A stretch of 64,000 nt of DNA, from NCBI RefSeq assembly GCF_011947225.1, contig NZ_JAATVW010000020.1:21146-85145 (forward strand), written 5' to 3'. Below are positions 9,148-18,462 of this stretch, piece by piece. The stretch's first letter is position 1. The number at the start of each line of letters is the position of its first letter. The stretch comes from Planosporangium flavigriseum (GTDB taxonomy: Bacteria > Actinomycetota > Actinomycetes > Mycobacteriales > Micromonosporaceae). The notes below the pieces were generated by a model. The model had not been told where the DNA came from, ran no database searches, and saw only the letters and a program-made list of their open reading frames with translations. The translations under genes were made by a program, and so were the position numbers.

Positions 9148-10029
9148 GTGCAAACCCTGGCCAGGCTTGGCGCGTACGCGCTCGGCCTGCTGATCGTGTT
9201 CGGCGGCGCGGCGGGGCTCGGCAAGGTGGCCGGGCCCCACGCCACCGCCGCTCCCAAGGCCGCGCACCCTGCCCACGAAAGCTCCGACGGTGGACACGGA
9301 GTTGGATTGCCCGGCGGCCTGCAGACCACCCAGGACGGCTACCGGCTCAAGCCGGTGACAACCGGCCTCGCCCCCGGCGCCGCCACCGACTTCGCCTTCC
9401 AGATCATCGGCCCGGACGGCGCGCCGGTCACCCGCTACACCCCGACCCACGAGCGCGACCTGCACCTGATCGTCGTGCGCCGCGACCTGTCCGGGTTCCA
9501 GCACGTACACCCCACCCTGACCGGGGACGGCACGTGGCGGATTCCGCTGACCGTCCCGGCGGCCGGCCAGTACCGGGTCTTCACCGACTTCCAGCCCGCG
9601 GGCCGGCCGAAGGCGCTGACCCTGGGCGTCGACGTCCCGGCCGCGGGGAACTACGCGCCGACGGCGCTGCCCGCGCCGGTTCGCACTGCCGCGGTCGACG
9701 GCTATACCGTCGAGCTCGCCGGTGACCTGGTCGCCGGCACTGCCAGCAAGGTGACGCTCCGGATCAGCCGGGGCGCCCACGCCGTCACCGACCTGCAGCC
9801 GTACCTCGGCGCGTACGGGCACCTGGTCGCCCTGCGTGACGGCGACCTGGCCTACCTGCACGTCCACCCGGACGGCTCACCCGGCGACGGGCGCACCGCG
9901 GCCGGCCCGGACGTGACCTTCTACGCGGAGGTGCCGAGCGGCGGCGCGTACCGGCTGTACCTGGACTTCCAGCACGCCGGCGCGGTGCACACCGCCGAGT
10001 TCACCGCTGTCGCGAAGGAGGCGTCATGA
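9148..10029 (+). CDS. exported histidine-rich protein of the copper operon
   Basis: 293 aa from GTG 9148. One N-terminal membrane segment or signal anchor (about residues 8-25) precedes a His-rich stretch and two similar beta-rich halves. Each half ends in a His cluster: HERDLHL...FQHVHP and YGHLVAL...YLHVHP. The position between copZ and copA, with a 4-nt overlap into copA, suggests a role in copper binding or transfer outside the membrane. That is inference from context and histidines. No catalytic motif is recognised. Confidence 0.75.
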   Translation: MQTLARLGAYALGLLIVFGGAAGLGKVAGPHATAAPKAAHPAHESSDGGHGVGLPGGLQTTQDGYRLKPVTTGLAPGAATDFAFQIIGPDGAPVTRYTPTHERDLHLIVVRRDLSGFQHVHPTLTGDGTWRIPLTVPAAGQYRVFTDFQPAGRPKALTLGVDVPAAGNYAPTALPAPVRTAAVDGYTVELAGDLVAGTASKVTLRISRGAHAVTDLQPYLGAYGHLVALRDGDLAYLHVHPDGSPGDGRTAAGPDVTFYAEVPSGGAYRLYLDFQHAGAVHTAEFTAVAKEAS

Positions 10030-12272
10030 CCGGTCTGCTGCCCAGCGCGGGCAACCGGATCGAGCTGAACATCGGCGGCATGACCTGCGCCTCCTGCGCC
10101 GCGCGGATCGAGAAGAAGCTCAATCGCATGGACGGCGTGCAGGCCACGGTCAACTACGCCACCGAGAAGGCGAAGATCGTGTACGCGGACAGCGTCACCC
10201 CCGCCGACCTGATCGCGACCGTGGAGAAGACCGGCTACACCGCGGAGGTTCCGAAGCCGCCGGCGCAACCGGCTCCGGTCGACGAGCTGGCGTCCCTGCG
10301 TACCCGGTTGTGGGTGTCGCTGGTCCTGACGGTCCCGGTGATCGCCCTGTCGATGGTGCCGGCGTGGCAGTTCACCTACTGGCAGTGGCTGGCGCTGACC
10401 CTGGCCGCTCCCGTGGTCGTCTACGGAGGGGCGCCGTTCCACCGGGCGGCCGCGGTCAACCTGCGGCACGGCGCCGCGACCATGGACACCCTGATCTCGC
10501 TGGGCACCCTCGCCGCCTTCGGCTGGTCGCTGTGGGCGCTGTTCTTCGGTACGGCCGGTACGCCCGGGATGCGACACCCGTTCACGTTCAGCATCGCCCG
10601 TACCGACGGTGGCTCGAATCTGTACCTGGAGGCCGCCGCCGGCGTGACGCTGTTCCTGCTCGCCGGGCGCTACTTCGAGGCCCGGTCCAAGCGGCGGGCC
10701 GGCGCGGCCCTGCGGGCCCTGCTCGAACTCGGCGCGAAGGACGTGGCCGTGCTGCGCAACGGCGCCGAGGTACGCATCCCGATCGAGCAACTCGCCGTCG
10801 GTGACCGGTTCGTCGTCCGCCCCGGAGAGAAGATCGCTACCGACGGGGTCGTGGCGGAGGGCACCTCCGCTGTCGACGCGTCCATGCTCACCGGCGAGTC
10901 CGTACCCGTCGAGGTCGCGCCCGGCGACGCCGTCGTCGGTGCCACCGTCAACGCCGGCGGTCGTCTGGTCGTCCGCGCCACCCGGGTTGGCTCGGACACT
11001 TCTCTTGCGCAGATGGCCCGGCTGGTCGAGGACGCCCAGAACGGAAAGGCCGCTGTCCAGCGGCTGGCCGACCGGATCTCCGCGGTATTCGTACCCGTCG
11101 TGATCGCGCTTGCGGTCGGTACCCTCGGCTTCTGGCTCGGGTCCGGCGCCGGACCGGCTGCGGCGTTCACCGCCGCCGTGGCCGTACTGATCATTGCCTG
11201 CCCCTGCGCGCTGGGCCTGGCCACGCCGACCGCGCTGCTGGTCGGCACCGGTCGCGGGGCCCAGCTCGGCATCCTGATCAAGGGGCCGGAGATGCTGGAG
11301 TCCACCCGCCGTGTCGACACCGTCGTGCTCGACAAGACCGGCACCGTGACCACCGGGAAGATGTCCCTGGTCGACGTCGTACCGGCTGCCGGGCAGGACG
11401 CCGACGAGGTGCTCCGTGTCGCCGGTGCCCTGGAGGCCGCGTCCGAACACCCGATCGCGAAGGCGATCGCCGAGGCGGCCACCGACCGGCTGGGTGTGTT
11501 GCCCGCGGTTTCTGGCTTCGCCAACCTGGAGGGGCTCGGCGTCACGGGCACGGTTGCCGGCGCTGCCGACGGTGCGCCGGAGGCGGCCGTAGGTCGGCTG
11601 CGGTTGCTGGAGGATCGCGGCTTCACCGTGCCATCGGAGTTGCGCGGCGCTGTTGCGGACGTTGCGGCGGGCGGCCGTACCGCGGTCGTCGCCGGCTGGG
11701 ACGGCACCGTCCGCGGGGTGCTCGCGGTGGCGGACACGGTCAAGCCGACCAGCCGGGAGGCGATCCGGCGACTGCGCGAACTCGGGCTGACCCCGATTCT
11801 GCTGACCGGCGACAACGCCACGGTGGCCGCCACGGTAGCGGCTTCGGTGGGTATCGACGAGGTGATCAGTGAAGTCCTGCCGGCCGACAAGGTCGATGTG
11901 GTCAAGAGACTGCAGGCCGAGAGGCGGGTCGTCGCGATGGTGGGCGACGGGGTCAACGACGCGGCGGCGCTCGCCCAGGCCGACCTGGGGCTGGCGATGG
12001 GTACCGGCACGGACGTGGCGATCGAGGCGTCCGACCTGACCCTGGTGCGCGGCGACCTCCTGGCCGCCGTCGACGCGATCCGGCTGTCCCGCCGCACGCT
12101 GCGCACCATCCAGGGCAACCTGTTCTGGGCGTTCGCCTACAACGTCGCGGCTCTGCCGTTGGCGGCGGCCGGCCTGCTCAACCCGATGATCGCCGGTGCT
12201 GCGATGGCGTTCTCATCGGTGTTCGTGGTCTCCAACAGCCTGCGGCTACGCGGCTTCCGGCCGGTGACCTGA
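10026..12272 (+). CDS. copA: Cu(I)-exporting P1B-type ATPase
   Basis: 748 aa. It starts at ATG 10026 inside the stop of the preceding gene (ATGA). Order: HMA domain with MTCASC at 19-24, membrane helices, actuator loop with TGES at 289-292, ion-site CPC at 392-394, phosphorylation site DKTGT at 436-440, nucleotide motif SEHP, hinge GDGVND at 640-645, and final helices carrying YN and MAFSS. The CPC plus YN and MxxSS signature is that of P1B-1 Cu(I) pumps. Function: ATP-driven copper efflux, probably supplied by CopZ and repressed by CsoR. Confidence 0.93.
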   Translation: MTGLLPSAGNRIELNIGGMTCASCAARIEKKLNRMDGVQATVNYATEKAKIVYADSVTPADLIATVEKTGYTAEVPKPPAQPAPVDELASLRTRLWVSLVLTVPVIALSMVPAWQFTYWQWLALTLAAPVVVYGGAPFHRAAAVNLRHGAATMDTLISLGTLAAFGWSLWALFFGTAGTPGMRHPFTFSIARTDGGSNLYLEAAAGVTLFLLAGRYFEARSKRRAGAALRALLELGAKDVAVLRNGAEVRIPIEQLAVGDRFVVRPGEKIATDGVVAEGTSAVDASMLTGESVPVEVAPGDAVVGATVNAGGRLVVRATRVGSDTSLAQMARLVEDAQNGKAAVQRLADRISAVFVPVVIALAVGTLGFWLGSGAGPAAAFTAAVAVLIIACPCALGLATPTALLVGTGRGAQLGILIKGPEMLESTRRVDTVVLDKTGTVTTGKMSLVDVVPAAGQDADEVLRVAGALEAASEHPIAKAIAEAATDRLGVLPAVSGFANLEGLGVTGTVAGAADGAPEAAVGRLRLLEDRGFTVPSELRGAVADVAAGGRTAVVAGWDGTVRGVLAVADTVKPTSREAIRRLRELGLTPILLTGDNATVAATVAASVGIDEVISEVLPADKVDVVKRLQAERRVVAMVGDGVNDAAALAQADLGLAMGTGTDVAIEASDLTLVRGDLLAAVDAIRLSRRTLRTIQGNLFWAFAYNVAALPLAAAGLLNPMIAGAAMAFSSVFVVSNSLRLRGFRPVT

Positions 12273-12314
12273 GCCGCCGGCGAGCCGGCCCGTACCTGGA
12301 TCTTGGGAGCTTCG

Positions 12315-12605
12315 TCAGCCTCGCTTCATCAGCCTGCCGACGGCGGCCATCATCTCGTCGGCCATCTCCTGGCTACGGCCCTCTTCCGCGCCGGCGATCA
12401 TGCAGTGGCGGGCGTGGTCGTCGAGCAGGCCCAGCGCCACCTTGTCCAGCGCGGCCTGGATCGCGCTGATCTGGGTCAGCACGTCGATGCAGTAGCGGTC
12501 CTCTTCGACCATCCGTTCGATGCCGCGGACCTGGCCCTCGATGCGGCGTAGCCGGCTCAGCAACTGGTCCTTGGTGGCGGTGTAGCCGCGCGTAGGCGAA
12601 GTCAC
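12315..12605 (-). CDS. csoR: copper-sensing repressor CsoR
   Basis: 96 aa from GTG 12605. An all-helical DUF156/CsoR protein with the Cu(I) ligands Cys39, His64 and Cys68 at the expected spacing, and the conserved RLRRIEGQVRG helix that contacts DNA. Copper binding releases operator DNA in this family. The start codon overlaps the stop of the upstream DedA-PAP2 gene (GGTGA). A TACCAT hexamer ends 6 nt before it with no Shine-Dalgarno, so the mRNA is probably leaderless. A CsoR-type palindrome at 12621-12636 suggests autoregulation. It converges with copA. Confidence 0.93.
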   Translation of the reverse strand: MTSPTRGYTATKDQLLSRLRRIEGQVRGIERMVEEDRYCIDVLTQISAIQAALDKVALGLLDDHARHCMIAGAEEGRSQEMADEMMAAVGRLMKRG

Positions 12606-14059
12606 CCGTCCATGGTAGCGAACCCCCGGGGGGTATCAGTCGGTCCGCGTCGGGGAGTGTCGCGATCTCGGTGGCGGAGCCGGGCCGGCGGTCCGGCCCG
12701 CCGATCCGGACGATCGATACCGCGGCGCAGGTACAGCGCCAGGACGGCGGCCAGCCACGCGCCGCCGAGGGCGTACCCGCCGAGAACGTCGGTGAGCCAG
12801 TGCGCGCCGAGATAGATCCGGGAGGCGCCGACGAGCAGCGCGATGCCGGCCGCCGCCGTCACCAGCAGGGTGCGGACGCGCCTGCTCCGGCCGGCGAAAA
12901 GCACCATAGCCAGCGCGCCCCAGGTCGCCACCGCCTGCGTACTGTGCCCGGAGGGGAACGCCAGTCCGCTGGCGTGGCTGAGCAGGTCGGTCGCTGGTGG
13001 GCGAGGCCGGTGGACGAGCTGCTTGGCAAGCTGGTACAGCACGACGGCACCGAGGAACGTCACCCACAGGTACCGTGCTTCGCGCAGCCTGCGCTTGCGC
13101 AGCAGCACCGCTGTGGCGATCAGCAGCAGCGGAACCAGTACGAAGCTGGAGCCGAGCCACGTGACGTTGCGCATGATCAGGATGAGCCAGTCCGGCCGGT
13201 GCGCGACGACAAAGGCGTGCACGCTCTGGTCCACCTGATTGGTGTCGCCCGTGAGCACGTCCTGGGTGAGGCCGCCGAACGTCCACGCGCAGAGCCCGGC
13301 GAGTACGAGCGTGACGGTCACCGCGAGCCCGTCTGGCGCGGCGGGGTCCAGCCGCCGACGCGCCCATGCCAACTGCTTGGGGAAGCGGCGCCGGACCCAG
13401 ACGGCCGGCGGCGTGGCCGCCAAGCGATCACCGGTCGCGTGCAGACGACGGGACTGCCGCTGCGTGGCCCGCACGAGGACGGACAGCGCGAACGCCAGCG
13501 CGACCAGCGCCAACATGGTCAGGCCGACCCGGCTCGCCAGGTGCGCCGCCCGGTGCCAACTCGCCCCCGCGAGATAGCCGATCAGGACCATCGCGGTCGC
13601 CCACACCGCGCCGCCGGCGATGTTGTAGAAGGCGAAGGTCCGGTACGGCATGCGCGCCATGCCCGCCAGGCCGGGAATCAGGACCCGTAGCGCCGCGGTG
13701 AACCGCCCGAAGAACACCGCCTTGCCGCCCCGCTCGGCCAGGTACCGCTCGGCCCGGTCGAGATGCTTCTGCCGCACGAACCGGCCGAGGGTTCCGTTCA
13801 GCACGCGTCGGCCGTACCGGCGTCCGAGCGCGTACCCGATGCTGTCGCCCAGGATCGCGCCGGCGATCGCCGCGGCGAGGACAGCGGGGAGGCTGACCCG
13901 ATGGTTGAAGGCGAGGACTCCACCGAGCAGCACGGCGATCTCGCCGGGAAACGCGAAGCCGATGAACGCCGACGACTCGAGCAGCGGCAGCGCGAACACG
14001 ACGGCCAGGGCGGTCCAGCCGTGCAGAGCGAGGACGTACCTGGCGACGGTCTCTGTCAT
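12602..14059 (-). CDS. DedA (SNARE-associated) - PAP2 phosphatase fusion membrane protein
   Basis: 485 aa from ATG 14059, with GGAGG 8 nt upstream. The N-terminal half is a DedA/VTT domain (FAFPGEIAVLLGG, FGRFTAALRVLIPGLAG). The C-terminal half is a PAP2 phosphatase with the three motifs KQLVHRPRP, PSGHS and SRIYLGAHWLTDV; all catalytic residues (Lys, Arg, His, Arg, His, Asp) are there. Many membrane segments. Fusions of this type are thought to act on lipid phosphates such as undecaprenyl pyrophosphate or phosphatidic acid; the substrate is not evident here. Its 3' end carries the csoR promoter. Confidence 0.87.
   Translation of the reverse strand: MTETVARYVLALHGWTALAVVFALPLLESSAFIGFAFPGEIAVLLGGVLAFNHRVSLPAVLAAAIAGAILGDSIGYALGRRYGRRVLNGTLGRFVRQKHLDRAERYLAERGGKAVFFGRFTAALRVLIPGLAGMARMPYRTFAFYNIAGGAVWATAMVLIGYLAGASWHRAAHLASRVGLTMLALVALAFALSVLVRATQRQSRRLHATGDRLAATPPAVWVRRRFPKQLAWARRRLDPAAPDGLAVTVTLVLAGLCAWTFGGLTQDVLTGDTNQVDQSVHAFVVAHRPDWLILIMRNVTWLGSSFVLVPLLLIATAVLLRKRRLREARYLWVTFLGAVVLYQLAKQLVHRPRPPATDLLSHASGLAFPSGHSTQAVATWGALAMVLFAGRSRRVRTLLVTAAAGIALLVGASRIYLGAHWLTDVLGGYALGGAWLAAVLALYLRRGIDRPDRRAGPPARLRHRDRDTPRRGPTDTPRGFATMDG
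12612..12636 (-). promoter_or_regulatory. csoR promoter (-10 TACCAT) with CsoR-type operator
   Basis: On the minus strand ATACCCCCCGGGGGTT (12636-12621) is followed by TACCAT (12617-12612) and, 6 nt later, by the GTG start of csoR. The palindrome resembles the copZ operator. The whole element lies inside the last codons of the DedA-PAP2 gene. Confidence 0.65.
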
Positions 14060-14262
14060 ACAGCTGCCTCCAGCCTGATCATTCCCACTTTTACCCCGTA
14101 AACCCCCACGCCATGTAGTAGATGTGGCGGGGAGGTCCGGGGTGCCCACGTGGCCGGGCTCGGCTGGCGGTGGCAGGCTACAAACCAAGACCTCTCATCG
14201 CAGGTCACGAACTCCTGGGCGGACCACCACCAGGCGGGCTGCCAGTCGATAGGGAGGGCGCG

Positions 14263-15186
14263 ATGCGCGCGATTCTCGTCGAGCGGTTCGGCGGTCCGGA
14301 CGTGCTGCGGCTGCGAGACGTGCCGCTGTCACAACCCAAGTCCGGCGAAGTGCTGGTACGGATCAACTCCGCAGGTGTCGGACCCTGGGACGTGGCGCAG
14401 CGGCAGGGGCGTTTCGGTACCGAGCTGCCGTACATCCCGGGGTTCGAATGTGCCGGCACGGTCGTGGGCAAGACCGGGGACAACGCCGGCTTCCACGATG
14501 GCGAGCCGGTGTACGGATACATCGGCATGGGCGGCACCTATGCCGACTACGCCGCGTGCCGCCCGGAGCGGTTGGCCCCGGTGCCCATGGCGCTCGCCCT
14601 GTGGGAGGCGGGCGCCGCGCCCGTGGATCTGCTGACCGCTGACGCCGGGATCAACGACGCCCTCGCGGTCCGACGCGGCCAGTCCGTCCTCGTCACCGCC
14701 GCCGCCGGCGGGCTGGGACACCTCGCCGCCCAGTTGGCCGTGCACGCCGGGGCACACGTCGTCGCCACCGCCGGACGCGATCACCACAGCTTCGTACACA
14801 AGCTCGGCGTCGCCGAGGTGGTCGATCATTACGACGAAGATTGGCCCCAGCGGGTACGGGACCTCACCTCAGGGGGTGTCGACGCCGCACTGTCGACCGT
14901 GACCCCCACGACCGACGGAGCTATCGCCGCCACCCGGGACGGCGGTACCGTCGCCACCCCCGCTCCGGGCGGTGAGGTGCCGGCCGGCCGCCGGGTACAG
15001 CTACTGCGCTACCAGGGGCCGATGGACGGCCGGCGGTTGGCGCGCCTCGCGCAGGTCCTCGACGATGGCTCGGTCGCTCTTTGCGTCTCGGCCCGCTTCG
15101 ACCTGGAGGACGCACCCGCCGCGCACAGTCAGGTCGAGCAGGGGCACACCTGGGGCAAGGTCGTGCTGAGCGTGAACGACGACTGA
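14263..15186 (+). CDS. zinc-independent quinone oxidoreductase-type MDR enzyme
   Basis: 307 aa. ATG 14263 follows AGGGAGGG. Medium-chain dehydrogenase/reductase fold: GroES-like N-terminus (GVGPWDVAQRQG, PGFECAGTV) and a Rossmann motif AAAGGLGHLAAQLA. The catalytic zinc Cys/His set of alcohol dehydrogenases is absent, so an NADPH:quinone reductase-like role is likely. The C-terminal end HTWGKVVLSV is typical. No operon partner. Confidence 0.82.
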   Translation: MRAILVERFGGPDVLRLRDVPLSQPKSGEVLVRINSAGVGPWDVAQRQGRFGTELPYIPGFECAGTVVGKTGDNAGFHDGEPVYGYIGMGGTYADYAACRPERLAPVPMALALWEAGAAPVDLLTADAGINDALAVRRGQSVLVTAAAGGLGHLAAQLAVHAGAHVVATAGRDHHSFVHKLGVAEVVDHYDEDWPQRVRDLTSGGVDAALSTVTPTTDGAIAATRDGGTVATPAPGGEVPAGRRVQLLRYQGPMDGRRLARLAQVLDDGSVALCVSARFDLEDAPAAHSQVEQGHTWGKVVLSVNDD

Positions 15187-15406
15187 CCCAGGTGCCGGTT
15201 GCGCTGGTGTCGGCGGCGCTGTCGTTGGCCGCGGCGCTCTTCGCCGTGCTGTTGTCGGCCTGCCCGCGCCCGGTCCGGACTTCGGACAACTCCGATGGGG
15301 CTTTTGAACCCTGCCTCGGGGGCCGGTCGAGGGCGTGATCGACGCCCCATGGTGAGCGTCACCGCAAGACGCCTCAGGTTCGGCCACGGGGGGCCGATGA
15401 CTCGGC

Positions 15407-16549
15407 ATGAGCCTCACCACGTCTACGGACGGCGCCGACACGTCGGTGGACTGGCACCGGGCCCTGGCGGCCGTCGTGGCGGGTACCGATCAGCCGACGC
15501 TGGTGGCTCAACCCATCATTGACCTGGCCAACGCCGGGATCGCCGGATTCGAGGTGCTGTCCCGGTTCAGCGGCGAACCGCAGGCGTCGCCGGATGTCTG
15601 GTTTGCCCAGGCGGAGCGGCTCGGGTACGCGGTGGAGCTCACCGCCCGCGTGATCGACCGGGCGTTGGCTCTGCGTACGACGCTGCCACCGAACACGTTT
15701 CTCACGGTCAACGTCGAGCCGCATCTGGTGTCGCACCCGGCGGTCCGCGAGGCGCTGCGTGCCGACGGGGGGCTCTCACGCATCGTCGTTGAGCTCACCG
15801 AGCACGTTCAAGCGTCCGACGAGCGGCAACTGCACGCGACGCTGGACGAGATCCGTGCCGCAGGCGGTCTGATCGCCGTGGACGACGCCGGTACCGGATA
15901 CGCCGGCCTCGGCCAGTTGCTGTCGGTCCGGCCGGACATCGTCAAGCTCGACCGGGAGCTCGTCACCGGGATCGACAACGATCCGATCCGACGCGCTCTC
16001 GTGCAACTCCTCGGCGACTTCGCCGCGCGGATGGATTCCTGGCTGCTGGCTGAGGGGGTGGAGACGGTCGCCGAGCTGCAGACCCTTGCGTCGCTGGAGG
16101 TGCCGCTCGTACAGGGGTGGCTGCTGGGCCGTCCCGCCGCACCCTGGTCGGAGCTAGCCCCCGGGGTGGTCGACCTTCTGCACGGCTGTGCCCGGCGGAT
16201 GCAACTCGACGAGTACGTGGCCCATCTCGTGCGCGACTGCCCAAGGGTTCAGTTGACCACGGTCACGCCGGGAATGAACTGCGACGAGGCGCAGGGTACC
16301 GCGGTCGTCGACGACCTGGGCCGTCCCCTGGGCGTGGTGGTCGCCGATCCGCTCGGCGTCGCCCGTCTCGCACCGGCGCTCGCCGTCGCGCCGTCGTCGA
16401 CGCCCGTCGACGTCATCCGACGAGCCATGGCGCGACCCGTCTGGCACCGGGGCACACCGGTGGTCTGTACGGACATCAATGGCCAGCTGATCGGGCTCAT
16501 CGACATGTCTGAGCTCACGGAGGCCACGATCGGTGTGCTGAAACGTTGA
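15407..16549 (+). CDS. EAL-domain c-di-GMP phosphodiesterase with C-terminal CBS-like region
   Basis: 380 aa from ATG 15407. The EAL domain (about 25-255) has EVL in place of EAL (GFEVLSRF) but keeps the metal and catalytic residues: VNVEPH, VELTEH, DDAGTGYAG, KLDRELV, AEGVET and VQGWLLG. It could therefore be active in breaking c-di-GMP. The last ~110 residues resemble a CBS pair (AVVDDLGRPLGVV and VVCTDINGQLIGLID), which may sense adenine nucleotides. There is no membrane segment or signal peptide, so it is cytoplasmic. The 220 bp upstream hold no gene. Confidence 0.83.
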   Translation: MSLTTSTDGADTSVDWHRALAAVVAGTDQPTLVAQPIIDLANAGIAGFEVLSRFSGEPQASPDVWFAQAERLGYAVELTARVIDRALALRTTLPPNTFLTVNVEPHLVSHPAVREALRADGGLSRIVVELTEHVQASDERQLHATLDEIRAAGGLIAVDDAGTGYAGLGQLLSVRPDIVKLDRELVTGIDNDPIRRALVQLLGDFAARMDSWLLAEGVETVAELQTLASLEVPLVQGWLLGRPAAPWSELAPGVVDLLHGCARRMQLDEYVAHLVRDCPRVQLTTVTPGMNCDEAQGTAVVDDLGRPLGVVVADPLGVARLAPALAVAPSSTPVDVIRRAMARPVWHRGTPVVCTDINGQLIGLIDMSELTEATIGVLKR

Positions 16550-16605
16550 TCGGCATTTCACAACCGCTCATCCGGAAGGTCCGGACCGGTAACGAAGGGA
16601 TCACT

Positions 16606-16782
16606 ATGAAGAAGTTCCGTTGTGGCGACGTCGTCCCGGGCTGCACGGCCAGGTTCAACGGAGACGAGGCGAGCATCCTTGCCGCCGTCGCCGCGCATGC
16701 CGGCGCCGACCACGGCCTGGTCGAGGTTCCGGCCGAGCTCGTTGCCCAGGTACGCGCCGCGATGGTTGACGTCGCGGAGTAA
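16606..16782 (+). CDS. DUF1059 small protein
   Basis: 58 aa from ATG 16606 with GAAGGGA upstream. The N-terminus MKKFRCGDVVPGC and the spaced alanine/histidine helix match the short DUF1059 family found in actinobacteria. Two cysteines (6 and 13) could bind metal. Function unknown. It lies 56 bp after the EAL gene. Confidence 0.8.
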   Translation: MKKFRCGDVVPGCTARFNGDEASILAAVAAHAGADHGLVEVPAELVAQVRAAMVDVAE

Positions 16783-16876
16783 TCGTCGTCGGGTGGGCGC
16801 CGTCCTGCGGCGGCTACCCACCCCACGCGGCTTGATCGGATCGGCGGTCGCGACCGGGGCGTCACCTCCCGGCACC

Positions 16877-16882
16877 TACGAT
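16877..16882 (+). promoter_or_regulatory. -10 box TACGAT of leaderless crcB
   Basis: TACGAT ends exactly 6 nt before GTG 16889. There is no Shine-Dalgarno, so transcription probably starts at the GTG itself. This leaves no room for a fluoride riboswitch in the leader. Confidence 0.55.
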
Positions 16883-16888
16883 GTGGCC

Positions 16889-17389
16889 GTGGCCGACATT
16901 CCTGCCGATATCGGTTCCGACGGACCGGTCGGGGCCGGCTCGCCGTTCGCCGCCGCCCGCCGGCCGCCCGCCGGAGTGCCGTGGGCGGTGCTCGGCGCGG
17001 TCGCCGCGGGCGGAGCGGTCGGGGCGCTCGCCCGGTACGCACTGGGCGTCGCCCTGCCGACCCGCGCGCCTGGGTTCCCGTGGACCACTCTGCTCGTCAA
17101 CGTGTCCGGCTGCCTGCTCATGGGCGTACTGATGGTGCTGGTCAGCGACGTCTGGACCGGTCGCCGGCTGCTGCGCCCGTTTCTGGGCACCGGCCTGCTC
17201 GGCGGGTACACCACCTTCTCCACGTACATCGTCGACGCCCAGCATCTGATGCTTGCGGGGGCTGTCGGCACGGCCCTGGCGTACCTGGTCGCGACGGTGC
17301 TGAGCGCGCTCGCCGCGGTCCATGCCGGTATGGGCGTGGCGCATGCTGTCGTCAACCGTGCCCGCACCCGCCGATCGGAGGAGGCCTGA
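16889..17389 (+). CDS. crcB: fluoride channel subunit CrcB (Fluc), first copy
   Basis: 166 aa from GTG 16889. Four membrane segments with [23 protein letters not shown] and [14 protein letters not shown], the Fluc signature with the central Asn and the Phe-box/Thr-Ser region. A Pro/Ala-rich leader of ~35 aa precedes the first helix and is longer than usual. Fluc channels let fluoride leave the cell. First gene of a three-gene operon; the DUF190 gene begins at the last base of its stop (TGATG). Confidence 0.9.
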   Translation: MADIPADIGSDGPVGAGSPFAAARRPPAGVPWAVLGAVAAGGAVGALARYALGVALPTRAPGFPWTTLLVNVSGCLLMGVLMVLVSDVWTGRRLLRPFLGTGLLGGYTTFSTYIVDAQHLMLAGAVGTALAYLVATVLSALAAVHAGMGVAHAVVNRARTRRSEEA

Positions 17390-17745
17390 TGAAACTCGAA
17401 GGCTCCGCGCTCCGCCTGACGATCTTCGTCGGAGAGGACGACCGGTGGCACCACAGGCCGGTGTACACCGAGATCGTGCACCGTGCCCACCGGGCCGGGC
17501 TTGCCGGCGCCAGCGTCATCCGGGGCATCGAGGGCTACGGGGCGTCCTCGCGCATCCACACCAACCGGCTGCTGTCGCTGTCGGAGGAACTCCCGGTGGC
17601 GATCATCATCGTCGACGCCGAGGAGCGGATCCGGGCGTTCCTGCCCGAGCTTGATGAGCTGGTGTCCGAAGGCCTGGTCATCATCGACCCCGTCGAGGTG
17701 ATCCGCTACGGGGGCCGGGACGCGGCTGGGCGGAACGCGCCGTGA
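17389..17745 (+). CDS. DUF190 protein between the two crcB genes
   Basis: 118 aa from ATG 17389. A small alpha/beta protein of the DUF190 family ([35 protein letters not shown]) whose fold resembles PII/CutA-like regulators. It is translationally coupled to both crcB genes (1-nt and 4-nt overlaps). A regulatory or accessory role in fluoride export is inferred from this position only. Confidence 0.88.
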   Translation: MKLEGSALRLTIFVGEDDRWHHRPVYTEIVHRAHRAGLAGASVIRGIEGYGASSRIHTNRLLSLSEELPVAIIIVDAEERIRAFLPELDELVSEGLVIIDPVEVIRYGGRDAAGRNAP

Positions 17746-18110
17746 CGCCGCTGCTCGTGGCGCTCGGCGCCGCAGTGGGGGCCCCGCTGCGCTACCTGGT
17801 CGACCGTGCGATTCAGGGCCGGCACGATTCGCTGTTTCCCTGGGGAACGTTCGCGGTCAACGTCGTGGGCTCGTTCCTGCTCGGCCTGCTCGCCGCAGCG
17901 GCGCTGCACACCTCGGCGCCGATCATGGCGCTGCTGGGCACGGGGCTGTGCGGCGCGCTGACGACGTATTCGACCTTCGGGTACGAGACGGTCCGGCTGC
18001 TGCGGGGCCGGGCGCGGTTGCTCGCGGTGCTCAACGTCGTCGCGAGCATCGTGGCCGGGCTGGGGGCAGCCGCTGCCGGGGTCGCTCTCGTCCGGCTGCT
18101 GACCGGCTGA
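17742..18110 (+). CDS. crcB: fluoride channel subunit CrcB (Fluc), second copy
   Basis: 122 aa from GTG 17742, overlapping the DUF190 stop (GTGA). Four membrane helices with [29 protein letters not shown] and [17 protein letters not shown]. It is shorter than the first copy and lacks its Pro/Ala leader. Paired crcB genes of this kind encode heterodimeric Fluc channels. Confidence 0.9.
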   Translation: MTPLLVALGAAVGAPLRYLVDRAIQGRHDSLFPWGTFAVNVVGSFLLGLLAAAALHTSAPIMALLGTGLCGALTTYSTFGYETVRLLRGRARLLAVLNVVASIVAGLGAAAAGVALVRLLTG

Positions 18111-18141
18111 GCGCCGTGGTGCGGGCTGAGCGCCGAAGCCC

Positions 18142-18432
18142 CTAGGAGATGCAGAATTCGTTGCCCTCCGGGTCGGCGACCGTGACCCGGCTGTGCGGAC
18201 CCTGCTGGCCGCGGTGCAGGATCTTCGCGCCGCGCGAGGTCAGCCGCTCCAGCTCGGCATCGACGTTCTCCGCGCCCACCCACAGGTCCAGATGGTAGGG
18301 GCACCCACCGACAACATTTGGAAAGTGGAGCCCGGCCGGCGGTGGCCACGCCGACCGGGCTCCACTTCGGTCGCTTCCCCACGACCGGCGCGGCAACCCC
18401 CCAGTCGGCCGCGCACCGTCCATCGTACACAT
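18142..18432 (-). pseudogene. remnant of a VOC (glyoxalase-like) gene
   Basis: Only the C-terminal half of a VOC domain is recognisable: PYHLDLWV, AENVDAELERLTSRGAKIL and VTVADPEGNEFCIS, followed by a stop. The preceding ~35 codons of the open frame have no VOC character, and the expected first beta-alpha-beta module is missing. The loss coincides with a 13-bp hairpin (18323-18367). A short intact protein from an internal start cannot be excluded but would be only half a domain. Confidence 0.65.
18323..18367. terminator. hairpin inside the VOC remnant
   Basis: AAGTGGAGCCCGG (18323-18335) pairs perfectly with CCGGGCTCCACTT (18355-18367) around a 19-nt loop. It sits at the point where VOC similarity ends. 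It could be a terminator or an inserted palindromic repeat. Confidence 0.6.
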
Positions 18433-18462
18433 GTGCTATGTCGGCAGTGCTGGGCAGGGCTG

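Noticed and set aside
12671..13690. Long plus-strand frame opposite DedA-PAP2
   Set aside because: All conserved motifs are on the other strand; no ribosome site or recognisable domain.
16783..16888. Fluoride riboswitch before crcB
   Set aside because: No crcB-motif structure was recognisable, and the TACGAT box 6 nt before the start leaves no leader.
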